A DNA stretch of 48,004 nucleotides, from contig CACHFI010000004.1 of the NCBI GenBank assembly GCA_902579065.1, forward strand, positions 1 through 48,004. Reading direction: 5' to 3'. The DNA comes from an uncultured Bacteroidota bacterium. GTDB lineage: Bacteria > Bacteroidota > Bacteroidia > Flavobacteriales > BACL11. The notes under the pieces are model-generated. The model was not told the origin of the DNA and ran no database searches. It saw nothing but the letters and a program-made list of their open reading frames with translations. This document shows, piece by piece, positions 26,326-35,589 of the stretch (position 1 is its first letter; every line of letters starts with the position of its first letter). A program made the translations under genes and the position numbers.

Positions 26326-27411
26326 TTATTCTTTTTTTCTTTTCCAAAATGTAGTTTGAGGTAACGTTAAACCATCTTTATAATCATCATTTAACGTATT
26401 TAAAATATTTGGTCTCTTTTTGTCTTTGAGAACATGAATATCATATATTTCATCCAATGAGTTGAGGTAATTGATTTTTCCTGCTATACTTTTAGTTGGA
26501 AGATGAACAATTACAATACCTGCTTGATTTGCATGTTTAGCAAAATCTAATTTTCCAAATGTAGATGAGTTTTTTCTGAGCTTTGAAAGGCCAATAAAGA
26601 GATAATCTTTATGAAGACTCATTCCTCTAACAAATCCACCAACTTTAACTATTACATCATATGTTCCCTTATCTGTGTCTATTTTAACTAGTTCACCTGT
26701 TGCTGACAATAAAACATATAATTCATCATTAAATATCCTTGGAGTATGTGGCATTGGTAATCCACTACAAATGATTTTATTCTTTTCAATATCGTAAATA
26801 ACTCCTGAACTAGTAATACTATCTCTCCAACTTTGAGGAGTATTTCCATTATTAAATGCAGTAGCATATTTAGGTTTTCCATTTAGCATTGCCATACCAT
26901 TTAAATGACATCTATCTTCAGAAGTAATCTTATCAATTTGTGGTGGTGTCCAAACAGGGGTAAAGCTATAATTTTCATCTAGTTTTATGATACTTGAAAA
27001 TAAGGTGTTAACGGCGTATATGTCACCATTAGAACCAAAGCTTAAATCATGAATATCTACTGCTCCAGTATGATATGTAATTCTTGGCATATAAAGAGCA
27101 TCATATTTATTTGGAGCTTTAGGATAGTAATTAGCAAGTTCTGAGGAATTTTTAAATAATATAACCTCATCTTTACAAGCAACTGCTAATTTTTGATTTT
27201 CAAAATCTTCAGCTATTCCCATTGCTTTATTAAAATTTCTAGGAAGTTGAATTAAAGAATCTTCATCTTTAGAGGAAATAAATACTAATTTTCCTGCTTG
27301 ATAGGTGGAAATGGCAATAGTACAATTAAGTTTTGAAAGTAATTCTGGTACTTGAGGACTAAATTGACAACTAAATGGCGCTAAGGCTTTATTTTCGTTG
27401 TTAACTTCCAT
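26326..27411 (-). CDS. TIGR03032-type protein (beta-propeller-like, unknown function)
   Basis: 'APFSCQFSPQVPELLSKLNCTIAISTYQAGKLVFI', 'RPRITYHTGAVDIHDL'-type core (here 'MPRITYHTGAVDIHDLSFG'), 'CHLNGMAML'. Confidence 0.75.
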   Translation of the reverse strand: MEVNNENKALAPFSCQFSPQVPELLSKLNCTIAISTYQAGKLVFISSKDEDSLIQLPRNFNKAMGIAEDFENQKLAVACKDEVILFKNSSELANYYPKAPNKYDALYMPRITYHTGAVDIHDLSFGSNGDIYAVNTLFSSIIKLDENYSFTPVWTPPQIDKITSEDRCHLNGMAMLNGKPKYATAFNNGNTPQSWRDSITSSGVIYDIEKNKIICSGLPMPHTPRIFNDELYVLLSATGELVKIDTDKGTYDVIVKVGGFVRGMSLHKDYLFIGLSKLRKNSSTFGKLDFAKHANQAGIVIVHLPTKSIAGKINYLNSLDEIYDIHVLKDKKRPNILNTLNDDYKDGLTLPQTTFWKRKKE

Positions 27412-28302
27412 TTATTTTTGAAACTGTGAAGCAACTTTTTTATTTCTTGGTCCTTCTGAGTAATCATAGAACCCTTGACCAGTTTTAATACCAAGATTAT
27501 TATTTTTTACCATTTCAGTTAGTAGGGGGCAAGGTTTATATTTTTCGTCATTAAATCCTTCATACATAACTTCTAATATTGATAAACAAACATCTAATCC
27601 TATAAAATCAGCTAAATGTAGTGGTCCCATAGGGTGAGACATACCTAAAATCATAACAGTATCAATTCCTTCAACATCACTTACATTTTCATGTAATGTA
27701 TAAATAGCTTCATTAATCATTGGCATAAGTATTCTATTAGCAACAAATCCAGGAGCATCATTTACTTCAACGGGAATTTTATCTAATTTTTTACTTAAAT
27801 CCATAATAAGATTTGTTACTTCATTTGAAGTTTCTTTTCCCCTTATTACTTCAACAAGTTTCATTATAGGAACAGGGTTCATAAAATGCATTCCAATTAC
27901 TTTATCTTTCCTATTTGTAACATTTGCAATTTGAGTTATTGAAATAGATGATGTATTTGTAGCTAAGATTGTATCTGACTTACATAGATTATCAAGATCT
28001 TTAAATATTTTTAACTTTAAGTCAACATTTTCTGTTGCAGCCTCTACTACTAAATCACTATCTTTTACACCAGAACTAAATTCAGTTGTTGTTGTAATAT
28101 TTTCAAGAGTTTTAAGCTTATCATCGTTAGATATTTTTTCTTTAGCAACCATTCTATCTAAATTTTTAGATATTGTAGATATCGCTCTTTCTAAATTTTC
28201 CTCAGAAATATCTACTATTGTTACATTAAAATTTTTTTGAGCAAAGGCATGAGCAATTCCATTTCCCATTGTGCCTGCTCCAATAATTGTTATGTTTTTC
28301 AT
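27412..28302 (-). CDS. 3-hydroxybutyryl-CoA dehydrogenase / 3-hydroxyacyl-CoA dehydrogenase
   Basis: 'ITIIGAGTMGNGIAHAFAQKNFNVTIVD', 'IGMHFMNPVPIMKLVEVIRG', 'NDAPGFVANRILMPMINEAI'. Confidence 0.95.
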   Translation of the reverse strand: MKNITIIGAGTMGNGIAHAFAQKNFNVTIVDISEENLERAISTISKNLDRMVAKEKISNDDKLKTLENITTTTEFSSGVKDSDLVVEAATENVDLKLKIFKDLDNLCKSDTILATNTSSISITQIANVTNRKDKVIGMHFMNPVPIMKLVEVIRGKETSNEVTNLIMDLSKKLDKIPVEVNDAPGFVANRILMPMINEAIYTLHENVSDVEGIDTVMILGMSHPMGPLHLADFIGLDVCLSILEVMYEGFNDEKYKPCPLLTEMVKNNNLGIKTGQGFYDYSEGPRNKKVASQFQK

Positions 28303-28312
28303 AATTTAATTT

Positions 28313-29140
28313 TTAATAAAGTACTTTAATATTATCTAAACTTATTTCTTCATTTGAGCTCGGATCATTTCTTCGCATATTAATAAATACTTTAAATGAT
28401 TGTGCTCCAATACTTTCACTAACAGTTTGAGTTAAATTTATATAAATTTTATTCCAATCTTGTTTTGAAGTAACCCAAACTAATTCACTTTTAACTACAT
28501 CCTGAGGGTAATTTATATACATACCAACCAAAAATTCTGTGCTTGATTTGTAATCTAATTCTAGATATACTGGAGAACCTTGTTGTGGTAATGTTAAATC
28601 TTGAGTAGCTATTTCAAAGTTTATAAGTGGAGAAATGATCTCAGCAAAAGCATATTTGTTTTCATCTTCATTAACTATTGTAAAATCTATTTCACTTGAA
28701 ATAGTTGAATCAACAGTTGTACCTGAATTTTCAAAATCTTCTATTATTGCATTAAATGCATCATTATATGAAAAAGTTGGAAATATTTCAATTGTTTCGT
28801 CTTTTACAAGATTAATTGTATCAAGAAAGCTAGAATAAAACGGATATTGAATTCTTGTTGATGCTATTCCATTTGCTTTTATTCCTGCCTTTACTCTAAT
28901 ATTTTTAATTCCTTCTTCAAGTACAGGAAATTCTACTGGTATTTCATAAACTCCTTGTAAATTATCTTCAATATATACCCATACATCTGTTATGTTTTCA
29001 GTAATTGATCCAAAATTTTGATTGTAATTTAGATTAACATTATTTACTTTTAAATAAGAAGGAATCTTATCGTCTTTTTCACAGGAAATAAAAATGAAAA
29101 GAAATACAAATATTTTATATATTATTCTTGAATTTAACAA
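28313..29140 (-). CDS. Lipoprotein of unknown function (TTG start), candidate surface-exported lipoprotein
   Basis: N-term 'IIYKIFVFLFIFISCEKDDK': lipobox Cys followed by an acidic/Lys stretch. Confidence 0.7.
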   Translation of the reverse strand: MLNSRIIYKIFVFLFIFISCEKDDKIPSYLKVNNVNLNYNQNFGSITENITDVWVYIEDNLQGVYEIPVEFPVLEEGIKNIRVKAGIKANGIASTRIQYPFYSSFLDTINLVKDETIEIFPTFSYNDAFNAIIEDFENSGTTVDSTISSEIDFTIVNEDENKYAFAEIISPLINFEIATQDLTLPQQGSPVYLELDYKSSTEFLVGMYINYPQDVVKSELVWVTSKQDWNKIYINLTQTVSESIGAQSFKVFINMRRNDPSSNEEISLDNIKVLY

Positions 29141-29250
29141 AACTGTGTGTATTATATTTTAAAAAAATTAAAAATTACTAGTAATTATATATTTCTTTTG
29201 TAAATAATGTTTTTCAAAAATACACTTTAAACATATATTATTATAATTCT

Positions 29251-29895
29251 ATGAAAGATAGTTTTTTACATAAAGGACTAAGGAAAAAATTAGTTGATGA
29301 TTTAGTAAAAAAAGAAATTAAAAATGATAAGGTTCTTAATGCTATAATGCAAATTCCAAGACATCTTTTTTTAGATAATGCATTTGTAAATTTTGCTTAT
29401 CAAGATAAAGCATTTCCAATAGGATCTGGACAAACAATTTCTCAGCCCTACACAGTTGCTTTTCAAACGGAATTACTAGATGTTAAGCCTTTTCATAAAG
29501 TATTAGAAATTGGAACAGGTTCTGGGTATCAAGCTGCAGTCTTAGATATTTTAGAAGCACAAGTATTTACAATTGAAAGACAAAGAGATTTGTTTAAAAA
29601 AACTAAAGAATTTTTGCCTTCAATTGGATATCACTGCATGTTTATTTACGGTGATGGATATAAAGGATTGCCAAAATTTGCACCATTTGATCGAGTTATT
29701 ATTACATGTGGTGCCCCATTTATACCAGATGAATTGATAAATCAATTAAAAATTGGAGGTAAAATGGTTGTTCCAGTTGGTGATGGAGATAATCAAATTA
29801 TGCATTTAGTTGAAAAAATTTCAGAAACAGAAACATCAATAACTACTCATGGTAATTTTTCTTTTGTTCCAATGTTAGATAACAAAGAAAACTAA
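29251..29895 (+). CDS. pcm: Protein-L-isoaspartate O-methyltransferase
   Basis: 'QDKAFPIGSGQTISQPYTVAFQTELL', 'VLEIGTGSGYQAAVL', 'VIITCGAPFIPDELINQLKIGGKMVVPVG'. Confidence 0.95.
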   Translation: MKDSFLHKGLRKKLVDDLVKKEIKNDKVLNAIMQIPRHLFLDNAFVNFAYQDKAFPIGSGQTISQPYTVAFQTELLDVKPFHKVLEIGTGSGYQAAVLDILEAQVFTIERQRDLFKKTKEFLPSIGYHCMFIYGDGYKGLPKFAPFDRVIITCGAPFIPDELINQLKIGGKMVVPVGDGDNQIMHLVEKISETETSITTHGNFSFVPMLDNKEN

Positions 29896-29899
29896 TTTT

Positions 29900-31078
29900 T
29901 TAATTGAGATTTTTTAAAATTATATTACAGCCTTTTTCAATTTCATCAAAACTGATTGTAAGTGGAGGAGATATTCTAACTGAAGAATTATTAAACAGAA
30001 AAAAGAAAAGCAATAATCCATCTTGCATGCATTTTTCAACTAATTTATTAGCCTCTTCTTCATCATTTAAATCTATTGAAAGCATTAATCCTTTTCCAGT
30101 AATACTTTTAATTTTATGATGTACAAGAAGTTTTCTAAATAAATTTTCTTTTTTGTTTATTACTTCAATAATTTCATTTTTAAGAATATATTTTAGAGTA
30201 GCGTAACTAGCTGCACAATTTACAGGGTGACCTCCAAATGTTGTTATATGGCCAAGTTTTGGATTAAATGTTAATTTATTCATATTATCCCAAGATGAAA
30301 TAAAAGCTCCAATAGGAAATCCACCACCCATTCCTTTAGCAATGCAAAGAATGTCAGGAATAATAGAAGTGTTTTCAAATCCAAAAAGTTTACCTGTTCT
30401 TCCAAAACAAGTTTGAATTTCATCCATTATAATAAGCACATCAAATTCTTTACATTTTTTTTCTAGTTCAATTAAAAAATTATCGTTAGCAACTTTAAAT
30501 CCACTTGCCCCCTGAATTGTTTCAACTATAACTGCAGATGTTTTTTTTGAAATATTATTTATTGAACTGGTGTTATTAAACTCAATTTGTTTACAGTTTG
30601 GAAGTAATGGTCTGTATTTAGCTTTATAAAACTCATTTCCCATAACGCTAAGAGAACCTTGAGTAGAGCCATGATAAGAATCCTTAAAATAAATAATTTC
30701 AGACCTTCCATTAATTCTTTTGGCTAATTTCATAGCTCCTTCTATTGCTTCAGTTCCTGAGTTTGTAAAATATGTTGTTGATAGTGAATTTGGTAAATTG
30801 TCTGATAATAATTTTGCAAGTTTATATTGTGGTTTTTGCACATATTCCCCATATACCATAACATGTGTGTATTTGTCTATTTGTGATTTTACAGCTTCAA
30901 TTACTTCTTGATTTGAGTGACCAATTGATGTAGCTGATACTCCAGCTATAAAATCTAAATATCTTTTGTTGTTAGTATCAAAAATATATGATCCTTCTGC
31001 TTTTTCTACTTCAAGAAGAGATGGGTAAGGAAATGTTTGCGCTTGATATTTTTTATAAATATCTACTGCTGATATCAT
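29900..31078 (-). CDS. Class III PLP-dependent aminotransferase
   Basis: 'YLDFIAGVSATSIGHSNQEVIEAVKSQ', 'TTYFTNSGTEAIEGAMKLAKR', 'VLIIMDEIQTCFGRTGKLFGFE', 'CIAKGMGGGFPIGA'. Confidence 0.93.
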   Translation of the reverse strand: MISAVDIYKKYQAQTFPYPSLLEVEKAEGSYIFDTNNKRYLDFIAGVSATSIGHSNQEVIEAVKSQIDKYTHVMVYGEYVQKPQYKLAKLLSDNLPNSLSTTYFTNSGTEAIEGAMKLAKRINGRSEIIYFKDSYHGSTQGSLSVMGNEFYKAKYRPLLPNCKQIEFNNTSSINNISKKTSAVIVETIQGASGFKVANDNFLIELEKKCKEFDVLIIMDEIQTCFGRTGKLFGFENTSIIPDILCIAKGMGGGFPIGAFISSWDNMNKLTFNPKLGHITTFGGHPVNCAASYATLKYILKNEIIEVINKKENLFRKLLVHHKIKSITGKGLMLSIDLNDEEEANKLVEKCMQDGLLLFFFLFNNSSVRISPPLTISFDEIEKGCNIILKNLN

Positions 31079-31082
31079 ATAT

Positions 31083-32018
31083 TTATTTTCTTAGAATTAC
31101 TTTTTTGACAGCATTTACAATATCATTTGATGTTAATCCATATTTTTCCATTAACTGTCTTGGAGTACCGCTTTCACCAAAAGTATCATTAACACCTACC
31201 ATTTCTAATGGTAATGGCATCTCTCTTGAAAGTAATTGCGCAATACTATCACCTAAACCACCATTAAGCATATGTTCTTCAGCTGTAACAACACATCTAG
31301 TTTTTGATACTGATTTAATAACAGCATCTTTATCAAGGGGTTTAATTGTATGAATATTAATAATTTCAGCATTTATATTTAATTCATTAAGAATTTTTGC
31401 TGCTTCTAAGGCTTCCCAAACTAAATGTCCAGTAGCTAAGATTGAAACATCATTTCCATCTTTTAAATTTATAGCTTTACCTATTTCAAATATTTGATTT
31501 GCATCCGTAAAATTTGGAACCTTCGGTCTACCAAACCTTAGATATACGGGACCCATATGTTCAGCTATTGCAAGTGTTGCAGCTTTGGTCTGATTAAAAT
31601 CACATGGGTTAATAACTGTCATATGTGGAAGCATCTTCATCATTCCAATATCCTCCAAAACCTGATGTGTTGCACCATCTTCACCTAAAGTAACACCAGC
31701 ATGCGAAGCACAAATCTTAACATTCTTATTTGAATAAGCAATAGATTGTCTAATTTGATCATAAACTCTTGAAGTTGAAAAATTAGCAAAAGTTCCTGTA
31801 AAAGGAATTTTTCCACCAATTGTCATTCCAGCTGCAATTCCCATCATATTAGCCTCTGCTATACCTACTTGAAAAAATCTTTCTGGATGATTGTTTTGAA
31901 ATTCATTCATTTTTAATGAACCTGTTAAATCGGCACATAAGGCTACAACTTTTGAATTAGTTTTTCCTAACTCTGTTAAACCTGCACCAAAACCAGATCT
32001 TGTATCTTTCATTTCCAT
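31083..32018 (-). CDS. Transketolase, C-terminal subunit
   Basis: 'TRSGFGAGLTELGKTN', 'VGIAEANMMGIAAGMTIGGKIPFTGTFANF', 'HEDGATHQ'-type core ('GVTLGEDGATHQVLEDI'). Confidence 0.95.
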   Translation of the reverse strand: MEMKDTRSGFGAGLTELGKTNSKVVALCADLTGSLKMNEFQNNHPERFFQVGIAEANMMGIAAGMTIGGKIPFTGTFANFSTSRVYDQIRQSIAYSNKNVKICASHAGVTLGEDGATHQVLEDIGMMKMLPHMTVINPCDFNQTKAATLAIAEHMGPVYLRFGRPKVPNFTDANQIFEIGKAINLKDGNDVSILATGHLVWEALEAAKILNELNINAEIINIHTIKPLDKDAVIKSVSKTRCVVTAEEHMLNGGLGDSIAQLLSREMPLPLEMVGVNDTFGESGTPRQLMEKYGLTSNDIVNAVKKVILRK

Positions 32019-32020
32019 GA

Positions 32021-33394
32021 TTAGTAAATTTTAATTAATTGTGATTTTCCAGATTTTATAACAAATGTTTTTTCGTCAGTATAAATATATTTTTTTGAGG
32101 ATTTGGCCCTATACACTACAGTATATTTTCCTGGTAATAAAGTTAATTTGTACTGATTAGATTCTCCATTAAATTTATATATTTCAACAAGTTCATCTCC
32201 ATCATTTAAAAAAACACCTCCATATCCATTAGCAGGAAGTAAAATGTTTGCCAAACCAGTGCTAGGAAGTTGTAATTTAGTCAGTTGATTTTGATTAATT
32301 CTAATATTATTAAAATATTGTCTTGGAAGAGTTAAAAGTTCAATGTCATAATTTCCTGTTATATATTTTTGAGTGGAATTAATTGTCTGAACATTTATTG
32401 TTTCTTTTTGGTTTGTTTTTCTAATAATGAATTGATAGTTTTCCTTAGTATTTATCATAATTTTTAATTTTCCCTGAGGAGTTTTTAAAGGGATGATAGT
32501 GTGTTTTCCAGGGCTAATAGTAATAATTTCAGACTCTACTGGTGGTATTGTATGAGCAATAACCTTATATTTTAATACTGGATCAATTATCATAGTATCG
32601 GGGTTACCCATGCTATTCATTGTATGTATGTAGTTATATTTAACAATATCAGTGAAATTATCATAGAAAGTTAATGGAATATCTGTTTCTGTTGGATTTC
32701 CAAGAGAATCAAGTAAATTTACTTGAGTAGTAGTATTGTCTACAACATGAGATATAACAACATTTAAAATATTTGAAAAATCTCTTTCATTAGCTGCATC
32801 AAAAAAAGTACCTACACAATCTAAGTTATCTTGCCAAGATTTATCTAAACCAATTCCTATTACAAATGGTTTTAGTATTATTCCTTTCTTAGCAAAAAGC
32901 CTTGATACAGCACACGGATCCATTCCACATTCTTCTTTACCATCAGTTATGAGAATTACAATATTTCTAGAATTATCAACAGGGAAGTCAGCAGCAGCTT
33001 CTTCAAGTGATTTAGCAATAGGGGTTGTTCCTTTTGCTTTAATCATACTTAGTTTTCCTCGAATTCTTTCAGAAAAAATATTAGAGGAAATAAAATTTAT
33101 TTCAAGCTTGGTGTCATCACAATCTTGAGGTGGAAAACTTCTTTGATGTCCATAAACTCTTAAACCTAGTTCTAAATTTTTTACATCTTTAAGCGAATCA
33201 GTTATATTAGTAAGTAATTGTTTTGCAATATCAATTTTTCTACCGCTTTGCCATCTTCCTAACATGGATTGAGAAGCGTCAAAAACAAATAAAATCCTAT
33301 TTACTGGTTCTTCTTTTTTTTGTGGATATAAATCTATACTGAGTAAGAGACTCAATAAAATATAAATTATTATAGAACTTTTTTTAGTAATCAC
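32021..33394 (-). CDS. Secreted VWA-domain protein
   Basis: Signal peptide; MIDAS 'FVFDASQSMLG' (DxSxS), 'KGTTPIAKSLEEA', 'VILITDGKEECG'. Confidence 0.88.
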   Translation of the reverse strand: MITKKSSIIIYILLSLLLSIDLYPQKKEEPVNRILFVFDASQSMLGRWQSGRKIDIAKQLLTNITDSLKDVKNLELGLRVYGHQRSFPPQDCDDTKLEINFISSNIFSERIRGKLSMIKAKGTTPIAKSLEEAAADFPVDNSRNIVILITDGKEECGMDPCAVSRLFAKKGIILKPFVIGIGLDKSWQDNLDCVGTFFDAANERDFSNILNVVISHVVDNTTTQVNLLDSLGNPTETDIPLTFYDNFTDIVKYNYIHTMNSMGNPDTMIIDPVLKYKVIAHTIPPVESEIITISPGKHTIIPLKTPQGKLKIMINTKENYQFIIRKTNQKETINVQTINSTQKYITGNYDIELLTLPRQYFNNIRINQNQLTKLQLPSTGLANILLPANGYGGVFLNDGDELVEIYKFNGESNQYKLTLLPGKYTVVYRAKSSKKYIYTDEKTFVIKSGKSQLIKIY

Positions 33395-34229
33395 CTAATG
33401 TTTCAGTATTTTGGGATAAAGCTATTTCTAGTTGCTCATCATTTGGAGCATTTCCATGCCATTTATGAGTTCCCATCATAAAGTCAACACCATTACCCAT
33501 CTCAGTGTGCAAAAGAATAACAATCGGTTTATTATTTCTGGATTGTTTTTTTGCTTCGGATAAAATATTAGAAACAGATTCTAAATCATTACCATTTTTT
33601 TCTTCTAAAACTAACCAATCAAATGCTTCAAACTTTGCTCTTAGATTACCCATTGGAAGTACATCATCAATTTCTCCATCTATCTGTTTTTTATTATAGT
33701 CAACTGTGGCTATTAAATTATCTACCTTATTTGCAGATGCATACATAACTGCTTCCCAAATTTGGCCTTCTTGTAATTCGCCATCACCATGTAATGAATA
33801 TATTAATTGTTTATCATTATTTAGTTTCTTTGTTAATGCTGCTCCAATAGCAACAGATAACCCTTGTCCAAGTGAACCTGTTGCAACTCTAATTCCCTCT
33901 AATTTTTCGTGTGTAGTTGGGTGTCCCTGTAATCTGCTATCAATTTTCCTAAATGTTGCTAATTCTTTAATATCAAAATAGCCTGATCTTGCCAGAACAG
34001 AATATAAGACAGGTGAAATATGTCCGTTAGATAAAAAAAATAAATCTTCATTAATACCATCCATATCAAATTTTGTATTATGATTAAGGTGGTTGAAATA
34101 TAATGTAGTAAGAAATTCAGTACAACCTAGTGATCCGCCTGGATGACCAGAATTATTGGTATGTACCATTCTTAAAATATCTCTTCTTATTTGAGTACAC
34201 AAACTTTCTAACTCTTGAATTGTTTTCAT
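33384..34229 (-). CDS. Transketolase, N-terminal (TPP-binding) subunit
   Basis: 'NNSGHPGGSLGCTEFLTTLYF', 'GSLGQGLSVAIGAAL', 'SLHGDGELQEGQIWEAVMYA'. Confidence 0.95.
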   Translation of the reverse strand: MKTIQELESLCTQIRRDILRMVHTNNSGHPGGSLGCTEFLTTLYFNHLNHNTKFDMDGINEDLFFLSNGHISPVLYSVLARSGYFDIKELATFRKIDSRLQGHPTTHEKLEGIRVATGSLGQGLSVAIGAALTKKLNNDKQLIYSLHGDGELQEGQIWEAVMYASANKVDNLIATVDYNKKQIDGEIDDVLPMGNLRAKFEAFDWLVLEEKNGNDLESVSNILSEAKKQSRNNKPIVILLHTEMGNGVDFMMGTHKWHGNAPNDEQLEIALSQNTETLGDY

Positions 34230-34247
34230 TTAGTATTTTAATTTTTT

Positions 34248-34255
34248 CAAATTTA
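34248..34255 (-). promoter_or_regulatory. -7 box (plus CAAATTTA = minus TAAATTTG) upstream of the split transketolase/VWA operon
   Basis: TAnnTTTG on the minus strand, 18 nt before the start at 34229. Confidence 0.4.
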
Positions 34256-34385
34256 AAATTTACCATTAAAAATTTCTTTCTTTAAAAAAATATATCAGTT
34301 TATTTATTAACGTATTATTGACAATCTATATTTTAAGTGATATTTAAATTTTGAAATTATTAATATTGCAAACTAAAATTTAATT

Positions 34386-35483
34386 ATGGCTTTAAAATGC
34401 GGTATTGTTGGTTTGCCAAATGTTGGGAAATCGTCCTTATTTAATTGTCTTTCAAAAGCAAAAGCACAATCTGAAAATTTTCCTTTTTGTACTATTGAAC
34501 CTAATGTTGGAGTTATTTCTGTTCCAGATAAAAGATTAGATGAAATATCTAAATTAGTTAAGCCGCAAAAAATTATACCTACTACAGTTGAAATAGTTGA
34601 TATTGCAGGTCTTGTTAAAGGAGCTAGTAAAGGTGAGGGTTTAGGAAATAAATTTTTGGCTAACATAAGAGAGACAAATGCTATTATTCATGTTATTAGA
34701 TGCTTTGATGATGAAAATGTAGTGCATGTAGATGGTTCGGTAAATCCAATCAGAGACAAAGAGACAATAGATATGGAGTTACAAATTAAAGATCTTGAAA
34801 CTCTTGATAATTTTAAACAAAAAAATATTAAAATTTCTCAATCAGGAGATAAGATAGCTTTAAAAAACATTCAAATTGTTGATAGATTTATTAATCATAT
34901 TGAATCTGGTAAACCAGCAAGGACATTAGAAATTAATGATGAAGAATTTTCTTTAATATCTTCATTTAATCTTCTTACAATGAAGCCAGTTTTATATGTT
35001 TGTAATGTAGATGAAGGTTCTGTTAAAGATGGAAATGAATATGTTGATTCAATTAAAGATATATCAAAAGATGAAAATGCCGAAGTACTTGTTATTGCAA
35101 CAGCTATTGAAGCCGAAATAGCTGATCTTGACAGTATTGAAGAGCAGCTTTTATTTTTAGAAGAAATGGGGTTAGATCAACCTGGAGTAAATCATCTAAT
35201 TAAATCTACATACAAACTATTAAATTTACAAACCTATTTTACAGCTGGTGAAAAAGAAGTTAGAGCGTGGACTATTGTAAAAGGTACTAAAGCTCCCAAA
35301 GCTGCCGCTGTTATTCATACAGATTTTGAAAAAGGTTTTATTAGAGCAGAGGTAATATCATACAATAATTTTATAAAATTTGGTTCCGAGCATAGTTGTA
35401 GAGAAAATGGAAAACTCTCTATAGAAGGAAAAGATTATATTGTAAATGACGGAGATATTATGCATTTTAGATTTAACGTTTAG
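34386..35483 (+). CDS. ychF: Redox-regulated ATPase YchF (Obg-family)
   Basis: 'MALKCGIVGLPNVGKSSLFNCLSKA', 'NFPFCTIEPNVG', 'VEIVDIAGLVKGASKGEGLGNKFLANIRE'. Confidence 0.97.
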   Translation: MALKCGIVGLPNVGKSSLFNCLSKAKAQSENFPFCTIEPNVGVISVPDKRLDEISKLVKPQKIIPTTVEIVDIAGLVKGASKGEGLGNKFLANIRETNAIIHVIRCFDDENVVHVDGSVNPIRDKETIDMELQIKDLETLDNFKQKNIKISQSGDKIALKNIQIVDRFINHIESGKPARTLEINDEEFSLISSFNLLTMKPVLYVCNVDEGSVKDGNEYVDSIKDISKDENAEVLVIATAIEAEIADLDSIEEQLLFLEEMGLDQPGVNHLIKSTYKLLNLQTYFTAGEKEVRAWTIVKGTKAPKAAAVIHTDFEKGFIRAEVISYNNFIKFGSEHSCRENGKLSIEGKDYIVNDGDIMHFRFNV

Positions 35484-35547
35484 TTAAAAGTTGAAAAGTT
35501 TGTTGATAATAGGTCTTTTAATATTTAAGTTATTAAATCAATAAATT

Positions 35548-35555
35548 TAATTTTG
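35548..35555 (+). promoter_or_regulatory. -7 box TAATTTTG upstream of parE
   Basis: Exact TAnnTTTG match, 34 nt before the TTG start. Confidence 0.35.
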
Positions 35556-35589
35556 TAACCTGTTTTAATCCATTAAAAACCTATTTGTT

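Noticed and set aside
34230-34385. Possible ncRNA between the transketolase operon and ychF
   Set aside because: Only AT-rich promoter-like sequence, no convincing stem-loops beyond the -7 boxes.
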